Shown here piece by piece: positions 1 to 6,207 of a stretch of DNA of 12,881 nt. The stretch comes from JBMNHG01 sp045627705. Lineage in GTDB: Bacteria > Verrucomicrobiota > Kiritimatiellia > RFP12 > JBMNHG01. The translations under genes and the position numbers were made by a program. Position 1 is the stretch's first letter. The number at the start of each line of letters is the position of its first letter. The notes below the pieces were generated by a model that searched no databases, was not told the origin of the DNA, and was given only the letters and a program-made list of their open reading frames with translations. The stretch covers positions 1 through 12,881 of the forward strand of contig JAZQOE010000163.1 in assembly GCA_045627705.1 (NCBI GenBank). Direction: 5' to 3'.

Positions 1-19
1 GGGGTGTTATCATAGTTGC

Positions 20-3000
20 ATGAAAACACAGAATTTCCCTCGCAATCCGTATCCTGAATTCAACACGCGCCGCGACTGGGAGAACCAGTCGGTGACGCAG
101 ATCAACCGCGAGACGCAGCATGCTCCGTGGGGCGCGTACACGAGCGTCGAGCAGGCGCTCGCCTGCGACCGCGAGGCCTCGCCGCGCGTGATGTCGCTTG
201 ACGGCGTCTGGCGCTTCACCCTCGCCGACCGCCCCGCCAACGTCCCCGCCGGCTTCTGGTCCGACGGCTTCGACGCTTCGTCCTGGGCCACCATCCAGGT
301 TCCCGGCAACTGGGAGCTCCAGGGTTTCGGCAAGCCGATCTACACGAACCACATCATGCCGTGGCCGATCGACATCGACGCCCCGTACCTCGTGAAGCCG
401 ATGCTCAAGGGCCAGTGGAACGGCGAGGAGCATCTCCGCCTCAACCCGCCGCAGGTCCCCGAGGACAACCCGACCGGCTGCTACGTCCGCTCGTTCGATC
501 TCCCCGCCGACTGGGCCGGGCTCGACGTCCATCTCTGGTTCGGCGGCGTCGAGGCCGCCATGCACCTCTGGGTCAACGGCCAGCCCGTCGGCTACTCGCA
601 GGACAGCAAGCTCCCGTGCGACTTCGATGTCACGCGCTTCCTGCGTCCCGGCGCCAACACCGTCGCCCTGCAGGTCGAGCGCTGGTCCGACGGCACATGG
701 CTCGAGGACCAGGACTACTGGTACCTCTCCGGCATCTTCCGCTCCGTCCGCCTCGTCGCCAAGAACCCGATCCACATCCGCGACTGGTTCGTCAAGGCGA
801 CCCCGGACGTCTACGGCGAAGGCGCGATCTGGCGCGGCGAGATCTTCCTCCAGCAGATCGACGGCTTCGCCGACCACACAGTCAAGGTCGAGCTCTTTGA
901 CGCCGCCGGCAAGTCGGTCGCGGCCACCGAGGCCAAGCTCAACCGCTGGTCGTGGTACTCTAACCATGTCTCCGGAAACGCATTCAGGTTCGAGGCCCAC
1001 GTCGATTCCGTCGCGCGCTGGACGCCCGAGACGCCGACCCTCTACACAACCGTGATCACCCTCCTCGACGCCGACGGCAAGGTCGTCGACATCGAGTCCA
1101 ACCGCACCGGCTTCCGCCGCATCGAGATCGGCCCCGACCACGTGATCCGCCTGAACGGCGTCCGCATGATTTTCCGCGGCACGAACCGCCACGAACACGC
1201 CCTCCGCTACGGCCGCGCCGTCACGAAGGACCACATGCGCCGCGAGATCATCCAGATGAAGCAGCTCAACTTCAACGCGGTGCGCACCTGCCACTATCCG
1301 GATTCCCCCGAGTGGTACGACCTCTGCGACGAGATGGGCATCTGCCTCGTCTGCGAAGCCGACCTCGAGACACATGCGTTGGGCGGACTCGCTTCGACCG
1401 ATCCATCGTGGGCGAACGCCTATCTCGAACGCGCGATCCGCATGGTGCTGGTCCATAAGAACCACCCTGCGATCGTCTCGTGGTCGATGGGCAACGAGTC
1501 GCTCTGCGGCCCGAACCACGCCGCGATGTCGAACTGGATCCGCGACTACGACGACACCCGCCTCGTCCAGTACGAGTCCGGCGGACCGACCAAGCTTGTC
1601 TCCGACATCCGCGGCAACATGTACGCCCATCCCGAATACATCCAGCAGATGCTCGGTGACGCCAATGACCCGCGTCCCGTGGTGCTTGTGGAATACCTCT
1701 ACCAGATCCGCAACTCTGGTGGCGGCATGTACTGGTTCCCATATCTTCTCGAAAAGTACCAGCGCTTCCAGGGCGGCTTCGTATGGGACTGGCAGGACAA
1801 GTGCCTCGTCGCCACGGATCCCGCCACCGGCGAGAAGTTCCCTGGCTTCGGCGGCGATTTCGACGAGGACTACAAGGAGCGCGTCTGCCCGTACCACATG
1901 ACCTGCAATGGCGTTGTCCTGCCCGACCTCACGCCAAAGCCGGCCGCATACGAGGTTAAGGAGGCGCAGGCCCCGCTGCGCGTTGTCGCGGTGAATGACG
2001 ACTGCGCCCAGGGCGGTCACTTCATCCTCCGCAACTGGCACCATGCGACAACCTCCGCCGGCTTCAAGCTGCGCGCTGTCGCGAAGGTCGATGGCGTCGA
2101 GACCGTCTCCAAGAACATCCCGATGCCCGCCGCGGCACCGATGCAGGATGTCGCTTTCGACGTCGATCTCAAGAAATTCTTCCCCGACCGTCCCGCAGAC
2201 GCCGAGCTGCACCTTGACTTCATCGTCACGCTTGCCGCGAAGACCCCGTGGGCGAAGGCTGGCCATGAGATCTCCCACACGCAGTTCCAGATTCGCGGAA
2301 CCGCTCCCGTCTATGCCGCGAAGACACCATGCTGCGCGGACAAGAAGGCGAAGCTCGTTGCGACGAAGGATGAGCTGCGCGTCGATGCCGGCGCACTTTC
2401 ACTCGTTTTCGACCGCAATGGCGGCATGCTTTCATCCGCGTCGTTCGATGGCGCGCCAGTGATCGCCGAGGGCCCGCGCGTGAACATCATGCGTCCGCGC
2501 ACGGGTCTCGATACCGACCGCATGACGCACTGGGGCTTCGACAATGTATGGCACGAGCCGCTCGAGAAGATGGAGCGCCACTCCAACGGCGCCCGCGCGA
2601 GCGTGCTTTCCGATGGCGCGGTGCTAGTCGAGACCGACGAAACGCTCGTCGCCCCAGATGGCGCGCAGATCGCCACGGCGATTGGCAGCTATCGCATCTC
2701 CCCGTGCGGCGAGCTTGTCATCGGCACAGCCCTGGATGTCTCGCGCGCTTTCCGCCACATCCCGCGCGTAGGACTCTCGCTCGTCCTTCCCGAAGGCTTC
2801 GAGAACCTCGAATGGTTCGGTCGCGGTCCGGGCGAATGCTACTGCGACCGTCTCGAGCATACGCCTGTCGGCATTTACCGCGCGACTGTCGCCGACCAGC
2901 ACTTCCCGTTCGTTCCGCCGTCCGAGTGCGGCGGACACGAAGACACGCGCTGGCTCAAGCTCTCGAACGCCGCGGGTCGCACGATCAGCGTCTCGGCGCC

Positions 3001-3217
3001 GTTCCGCTTCCACTTCGACGCCCACCATGCTTCCGTGCGCGACTACATCCTTGCCGAGCACGACCACCAGATTCCGCGTCGTCCCGAGACCTTCCTGAAT
3101 CTCGACCATCGCCACGCCGGCATCGGCGGGAACATGGCCTGGTCCACGACTCTCGACGAGAAGCACTATGTCTTCGCCGGCGGCTACAGCTTCCGCTTCG
3201 TGCTGAAGTTCGCCTAA
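20..3217 (+). CDS. lacZ: Beta-galactosidase, GH2 family, LacZ type (1065 aa)
   Basis: Retaining glycoside hydrolase expected to cleave terminal beta-galactosides in the cytoplasm; no signal peptide is visible. Visible domains are an N-terminal sugar-binding jelly roll (about 55-250), an Ig-like domain, a TIM barrel (about 370-660), a linker domain and the Bgal small-chain domain (about 785-1065). Expected motifs are present: YTN near residue 110, YSQDSKLP, NRHEH, CHYP, ETH (E450, H452), WSMGNES with acid/base E493, nucleophile E558 in LVEYLY, W589 in FVWDW, and W1041 in GGNMAWS near the C-terminus. Length matches full LacZ (about 1020-1080 aa). The usual EYxHxMGNS stretch instead reads EYLYQIRNS, so the His is Tyr561; the Gly-His after the acid/base is Leu-Cys (495-496). 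Substrate may therefore differ from lactose. Only 19 bases precede the ATG, so the promoter is not visible. The URO-D-like gene follows after 30 bases. Family is very sure; exact substrate is not. Confidence 0.95.
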   Translation: MKTQNFPRNPYPEFNTRRDWENQSVTQINRETQHAPWGAYTSVEQALACDREASPRVMSLDGVWRFTLADRPANVPAGFWSDGFDASSWATIQVPGNWELQGFGKPIYTNHIMPWPIDIDAPYLVKPMLKGQWNGEEHLRLNPPQVPEDNPTGCYVRSFDLPADWAGLDVHLWFGGVEAAMHLWVNGQPVGYSQDSKLPCDFDVTRFLRPGANTVALQVERWSDGTWLEDQDYWYLSGIFRSVRLVAKNPIHIRDWFVKATPDVYGEGAIWRGEIFLQQIDGFADHTVKVELFDAAGKSVAATEAKLNRWSWYSNHVSGNAFRFEAHVDSVARWTPETPTLYTTVITLLDADGKVVDIESNRTGFRRIEIGPDHVIRLNGVRMIFRGTNRHEHALRYGRAVTKDHMRREIIQMKQLNFNAVRTCHYPDSPEWYDLCDEMGICLVCEADLETHALGGLASTDPSWANAYLERAIRMVLVHKNHPAIVSWSMGNESLCGPNHAAMSNWIRDYDDTRLVQYESGGPTKLVSDIRGNMYAHPEYIQQMLGDANDPRPVVLVEYLYQIRNSGGGMYWFPYLLEKYQRFQGGFVWDWQDKCLVATDPATGEKFPGFGGDFDEDYKERVCPYHMTCNGVVLPDLTPKPAAYEVKEAQAPLRVVAVNDDCAQGGHFILRNWHHATTSAGFKLRAVAKVDGVETVSKNIPMPAAAPMQDVAFDVDLKKFFPDRPADAELHLDFIVTLAAKTPWAKAGHEISHTQFQIRGTAPVYAAKTPCCADKKAKLVATKDELRVDAGALSLVFDRNGGMLSSASFDGAPVIAEGPRVNIMRPRTGLDTDRMTHWGFDNVWHEPLEKMERHSNGARASVLSDGAVLVETDETLVAPDGAQIATAIGSYRISPCGELVIGTALDVSRAFRHIPRVGLSLVLPEGFENLEWFGRGPGECYCDRLEHTPVGIYRATVADQHFPFVPPSECGGHEDTRWLKLSNAAGRTISVSAPFRFHFDAHHASVRDYILAEHDHQIPRRPETFLNLDHRHAGIGGNMAWSTTLDEKHYVFAGGYSFRFVLKFA

Positions 3218-3247
3218 TCGAAACTGTTCCATCAAGGAGTTCGCGCC

Positions 3248-4480
3248 ATGACACCGCAGGATAAATCCATTCTTCGGGAACTCGCGAAGCAGGTCGCGGA
3301 AATCGCCGCGCTTCCTGTCCAGCAGGAGAAGAAGGCGCTATGGCGCGCCCTTAATGGACTCAAGCCACAGCGTCCGATGGTCATGGTTGACCAGGTCTGC
3401 TGGAACGAAATGGATATCGGCGACGAGCTTACGCTCCAGTGCACCGATCCCGAGTGCCGCGCCTACGAGCAGGGGCTGCGCAGGCTCCTATACCAGTGGC
3501 GGCATTTCCCGGTCGATTTGGTCGTCGAGCCCGTCATTCGCGTCTGGAAGGCCATTTCGGGAACGAGCTTCGGCCTCGGTACAAAGGAGGAGATTCTTTC
3601 CTCCGACCCAACGAGCGATGTCGTCGCCCATCGCTACCTGAACCAGTTCGAGACGGAGGAAGACCTGGAGAAAATCCAGACTCCAGTCGTCACCCACGAC
3701 GAGGCGGAAACGGCGCGCCGTCTTTCCGTCGCCTACGAAATCTTCGATGGCATCCTCGAGGTTGTCCCGTGGGGCTGGGATCCATACCTCTCCATCTGGG
3801 ATCCCATCAGCTGGTGGATGGGTGTCGAGAACGCGCTCTACACGATGATCGACAATCCGGACTACATGCACCGTCTTGCGGGCCGTATCACCGATGGCTA
3901 CCTCGGCATGCTGGACCAGCTTGAGGCGCAGGGCTTGATGTGCGGTCCCCAGCCGCTCATCCACTGCACTGGCGCGTACACGGATGAGTTGCCGAAGCCC
4001 GGCTACGACCCCGCGAAGCCGCGTCTGAAGGACATGTGGATGTTCGGCCTTGCGCAGATGTTTTCGACAGTCTCCCCGGCGATGTTCGAGGAGTTCGAGA
4101 TCGATTACACGAAACGCATCTGCGAACGCTTCGGGCTTGTTTACTACGGCTGCTGCGATCCTCTCGACCGCAAGATGGAGCAGGTGCGCAAACTGCCGAA
4201 CGTCCGCAAGGTGTCGATGAGCCCGTGGGCCGATGAAGACCGCGGCGCCGCCGCGATCGGCCATGACTTCGTATTCTCACGCAAGCCCAATCCCGCGCTC
4301 CTTGCGGCGCCATCGTTCTCGCCCGCCAACGTGCGCGATCATCTGCTCGCCACGCGCCGTGCGTGCGACGCCCACGGATGTCCGCTGGAATTCATCCTCA
4401 AGGATATCTCGACTGTGAAGTACGAGCCGCAGCGCATATTCGAGTGGGCGAAAATCGCGATGGAAATCGCGCAGGATTGA
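3248..4480 (+). CDS. URO-D-like (uroporphyrinogen decarboxylase family) protein, function unknown
   Basis: A 410-aa cytoplasmic protein of the URO-D/MtaA-like TIM-barrel superfamily, in a subgroup often found beside sugar-degrading genes rather than heme genes. Recognisable landmarks are an N-terminal RPMVMVDQVCWNEMD segment (residues 42-56), LIHCTG with H239-C240, YYGCCDPL with C302-C303, SPWAD, FSRKPNPA, and a C-terminal ILKDIST (K385, D386) followed by an EPQR/EWAK helix. The His-Cys and Cys-Cys could form a metal site like the zinc site of corrinoid methyltransferases, but the classical HxC spacing is not present, so this is inference. True HemE is shorter (about 350 aa) and has different active-site motifs, so a heme role is unlikely. 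The start is supported by AAGGAG at 3234-3239, 8 bases before the ATG. It lies between lacZ and uppP, probably on the same transcript. Superfamily is sure; reaction unknown. Confidence 0.85.
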   Translation: MTPQDKSILRELAKQVAEIAALPVQQEKKALWRALNGLKPQRPMVMVDQVCWNEMDIGDELTLQCTDPECRAYEQGLRRLLYQWRHFPVDLVVEPVIRVWKAISGTSFGLGTKEEILSSDPTSDVVAHRYLNQFETEEDLEKIQTPVVTHDEAETARRLSVAYEIFDGILEVVPWGWDPYLSIWDPISWWMGVENALYTMIDNPDYMHRLAGRITDGYLGMLDQLEAQGLMCGPQPLIHCTGAYTDELPKPGYDPAKPRLKDMWMFGLAQMFSTVSPAMFEEFEIDYTKRICERFGLVYYGCCDPLDRKMEQVRKLPNVRKVSMSPWADEDRGAAAIGHDFVFSRKPNPALLAAPSFSPANVRDHLLATRRACDAHGCPLEFILKDISTVKYEPQRIFEWAKIAMEIAQD

Positions 4481-4510
4481 TTCTTGAACTCTCTTTGGAC
4501 CTAACGACAA

Positions 4511-5344
4511 ATGAATTGGCTTCAAGCCCTCTTGATGGGCATATTCCAGGGGTTGACAGAGTATCTGCCAGTTAGCAGCAGCGGGCATCTCGCCATTGCC
4601 GGGAAATTGCTTGGAGTGCAGGATCCCGACAAGGTGATGATGTTCACAGTGGCGGTCCATGTCGCCACCGTGTTCAGTACGCTGGTGATCCTGCGAAAGG
4701 AAATCGGGCAATTGCTCAGGGGCTTTTTCACGTCTCCAAGGAATTCCGCGCCATCGCCATACGGGATCAAGTGCTGGAACGAGGAGCAGAACTACGTCTT
4801 CAACATCCTGGTTTCCATGATACCCGTTGGCATCGTTGGACTTTGCTTCAAGGATTTCATCGAGGCACAATTCAGCAGCCTTACGGTCGTGGGCATTTGC
4901 TTGCTCGTCACGTCGCTTCTGCTCTCGTTCTCGTATTTCGCGAAGCCGAGGCAGAAGGAGCACATCACGGTGTGGAACGCGCTGGTGATCGGCATTGCAC
5001 AGGCCTTTGCGGTGCTTCCCGGATTGTCGCGTTCCGGCTCCACGATCGGCACTGGGCTCATCCTTGGCAACAAGAAGGAGTCGCTGGCGCAGTTTTCATT
5101 CCTGATGGTGATACCTCCGATAATCGCCGAGGCGGCGCTTGACGTGAAAAAGATCATGGAAACAGGCGTGGAAGAAGCCATGGCAGGCATTTCCGCCACG
5201 GCGCTGGCCGTGGGTTTCCTCGCGGCATTTGTCGTGGGATGCCTTGCGTGCAAATGGATGATTGGCCTTGTCCGAAAAGGGAAGATGATTTGGTTCGCCA
5301 TCTATTGCGCGGCAGTCGGCCTGGCTGTGCTTGCCTTCATGTGA
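4511..5344 (+). CDS. uppP: Undecaprenyl-diphosphatase UppP/BacA
   Basis: Integral membrane phosphatase that converts undecaprenyl diphosphate to undecaprenyl phosphate, recycling the lipid carrier for peptidoglycan and other envelope glycans; overexpression gives bacitracin resistance in known members. The 277-aa length fits the family. The N-terminal signature QGLTEYLPVSSSGHL contains E17 and H26, and the second signature PGLSRSGST lies at residues 170-178 with catalytic R174. Several hydrophobic segments run through the protein, for example around residues 100-135, 200-235 and 250-277. The chosen ATG gives the typical start MNWLQALLMGIFQG. Its ribosome-binding site is weak (only GGA about 11 bases upstream), so coupling to the URO-D-like gene that ends 30 bases earlier is possible. 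A strong terminator follows 23 bases after the stop. Third-position GC is lower than in lacZ. Confidence 0.97.
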   Translation: MNWLQALLMGIFQGLTEYLPVSSSGHLAIAGKLLGVQDPDKVMMFTVAVHVATVFSTLVILRKEIGQLLRGFFTSPRNSAPSPYGIKCWNEEQNYVFNILVSMIPVGIVGLCFKDFIEAQFSSLTVVGICLLVTSLLLSFSYFAKPRQKEHITVWNALVIGIAQAFAVLPGLSRSGSTIGTGLILGNKKESLAQFSFLMVIPPIIAEAALDVKKIMETGVEEAMAGISATALAVGFLAAFVVGCLACKWMIGLVRKGKMIWFAIYCAAVGLAVLAFM

Positions 5345-5367
5345 TGATATCGTCTTAAAGTCTTGAT

Positions 5368-5405
5368 ATGGCGGCCATTAAGTTAAGGTCGCCATGTTTT
5401 TTTTT
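5368..5405 (+). terminator. Rho-independent terminator after uppP
   Basis: Nine-base arms ATGGCGGCC and GGTCGCCAT pair with one G-U wobble around a 10-base AT-rich loop, and a run of nine T follows after one base. The hairpin starts 24 bases after the uppP stop codon. It should end the lacZ/URO-D/uppP transcript. Confidence 0.9.
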
Positions 5406-5428
5406 GATTCCCGTTTTCGCGATCTAAT

Positions 5429-5474
5429 GACTTAAATAGACAGACTGTTTCGACTTAAAGGGACAGACTATTTG
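5429..5474. repeat. 23-base tandem direct repeat, two copies
   Basis: Two abutting 23-base units, 5429-5451 and 5452-5474, match at 19 of 23 positions. Both begin GACTTAAA and share an ACAGACT core. The core lies between an outer AAATAG (5435-5440) and CTATTT (5468-5473), giving a partly palindromic outline. They may be transposon end sequences or protein-binding repeats; no neighbouring transposase is present to decide. Confidence 0.7.
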
Positions 5475-5490
5475 AGAGTGAGCGACTCGC

Positions 5491-5561
5491 GTTGCGCCAT
5501 TAAATAACGTTACCCAAATTTGCGAGGCTTCCTTCCAGGTTGCGCCATATTTGGTGTTACC
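5491..5561. repeat. Pair of imperfect direct repeats beginning GTTGCGCCAT
   Basis: Copy one (5491-5514) and copy two (5539-5561) both start with GTTGCGCCAT, continue through an AT-rich stretch and end in GTTACC. They are 48 bases apart. The function is unknown; a paired binding site or a small duplication both fit. Confidence 0.55.
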
Positions 5562-5597
5562 GAAGCACGCGCGTCCATTGCGAGTGACGACAGGCGT

Positions 5598-5879
5598 TCA
5601 TTGCGTGCCGATGCGGCGACGGCGATGCCGACGCAAGGCTGTCCGTCGTACCCGCTGGCGGGAGGCGTACCCGAAGGGGCGGAGCGAAGCGACGAGCCTC
5701 CGCCAGCGGGGACGACGGAGGAGGGGGCAGGCGCCCATTATGGGGAACGGCATCCTGTCCCTGCCTTCCTCCAGCCGCGCGGCTATCGCGTCGCCGCGGT
5801 TGGTCCACGCCACGAGCATCTCCGTCCACTGGATCGCCACGTCCGTCATGTCCACGGAGTAGTTGAACCGGCCGGCCAT
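5598..5879 (-). pseudogene. Minus-strand reading-frame remnant, start preserved, 3' part replaced by a palindrome
   Basis: A 93-codon frame opens at an ATG (5879-5877) with a good ribosome-binding site, GGAGGG, a few bases upstream. Its first 54 codons or so (MAGRFNYSVDMTDVAIQWTEM onward to MGACPLL) use almost only G/C-ending codons and look like real protein. From about 5720 the frame enters the 76-base palindrome and becomes Arg-rich, so the original C-terminus is probably lost. The product is not recognised. It overlaps the end of the fragment at 5846-5962 by 34 bases, a compact arrangement like phage or mobile-element genes. An intact small gene cannot be excluded. Confidence 0.4.
5643..5718. 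repeat. 76-base palindromic (REP-like) hairpin element
   Basis: The arms 5643-5666 and 5696-5718 are near-perfect reverse complements, about 22 of 24 positions, with one A/C difference and one extra G. The 29-base loop contains its own small stem, CCC-GAA-GGG, and further CG-rich self-complementary pieces. There is no T run, so it is not a terminator. Such a structured GC-rich unit inside a broken gene fits a REP-type repeat or a small non-autonomous element. Confidence 0.75.
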
Positions 5880-5962
5880 GATCCCTCCGCAGTGCGCCAC
5901 GCTTCCGCGACGGCCTCCTCGTCCAGGTCGTCGCCGACGCGGCGAAGGCTGTCGACCCACAG
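5846..5962 (-). pseudogene. 3' fragment of an unrecognised minus-strand gene
   Basis: Thirty-eight codons without a start codon run from just after an in-frame TAA (5963-5965) to a TGA at 5846-5848. The frame encodes an acidic, Ala-rich piece (DDLDEEAVAEAWRTAEGS) with strongly G/C-ending codons, as expected of real coding DNA in this genome. The 5' part is missing at the point where the base composition changes sharply. The end overlaps the start of the remnant at 5598-5879. Function unknown. Confidence 0.35.
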
Positions 5963-6011
5963 TTACGCGACGAAAGATTTTCTGATAGCAATAAATAAGA
6001 GGGGAATTGCG

Positions 6012-6143
6012 GTGAAGCGAAACATGGAGCTTGTTCGTGAATTGTTGCTTTGTGTTGAGGCGGATCAGAGCTTTGATTCGCTCAATTCTGATATCTTGGT
6101 CGAGATGTTGAGGGCGGGTGTCTTGGCGACGATTCAAAAGTAA
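6012..6143 (+). pseudogene. DUF2513-like N-terminal fragment (43 aa)
   Basis: A GTG start at 6012 sits 7 bases after a good GAGGGG ribosome-binding site (5999-6004). The peptide starts MKRNMELVRELLLCVEA, close to the typical DUF2513 opening (MKRDMDLIRKILL...). A second helix (DILVEMLRAGVLA) resembles the family's next segment. DUF2513 proteins are usually around 100-130 aa and occur often in phages and mobile elements; here the frame stops after 43 codons, so it is probably truncated. The open frame upstream of the GTG, back to 5520, is not supported as protein. Function of the family is unknown to me. Confidence 0.45.
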
Positions 6144-6155
6144 GGAAGAGCAAGA

Positions 6156-6207
6156 AGAATGTCATTCTACAGGGTAGGCGCGAACACAAATAGCCGCGGC
6201 GCGCCGC
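6156..6207 (-). terminator. Possible weak terminator after the beta-helix gene
   Basis: On the minus strand the stop codon at 6207-6209 runs into the 12-base perfect palindrome GCGGCGCGCCGC (6196-6207), followed by a modest U-rich stretch (CTATTTGTGTT). A second small palindrome, AGAATG/CATTCT, lies at 6156-6168. Neither has a strong T tract, so termination is only a guess. Confidence 0.3.

Larger units (their letters stand above)
5345..6206. other. 862-base region without an intact gene; probable scar of mobile or foreign DNA
   Basis: The region falls into segments of unlike composition. Bases 5345-5565 are AT-rich and hold the uppP terminator and two sets of direct repeats. Bases 5566-5965 are very GC-rich, with a large palindrome and minus-strand reading-frame remnants that use G/C-ending codons. 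Bases 5966-6175 turn AT-rich again and hold a short DUF2513-like fragment on the plus strand. No transposase, integrase, tRNA or attachment site was recognised. The abrupt composition change at about 5965 coincides with the truncated end of one remnant, which suggests a junction. Confidence 0.6.

Noticed and set aside
3488..4264. 258-codon open frame antisense to the URO-D-like gene
   Set aside because: It lies fully opposite a gene with clear family motifs; long antisense frames are expected in GC-rich DNA, and the translation shows no recognisable protein pattern.
3248..4480. HemE, true uroporphyrinogen decarboxylase of heme synthesis
   Set aside because: The protein is longer than HemE and carries motifs of a different URO-D subgroup; no heme genes are nearby.
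5429..5561. CRISPR-like array
   Set aside because: There are only two copies of each of two different repeats, one set has no spacer, and no cas gene is present.
5520..6143. 207-codon plus-strand frame across the scar region
   Set aside because: Most of it runs through the palindrome and opposite better-supported minus-strand remnants; only the last 43 codons from GTG 6012 look like protein.
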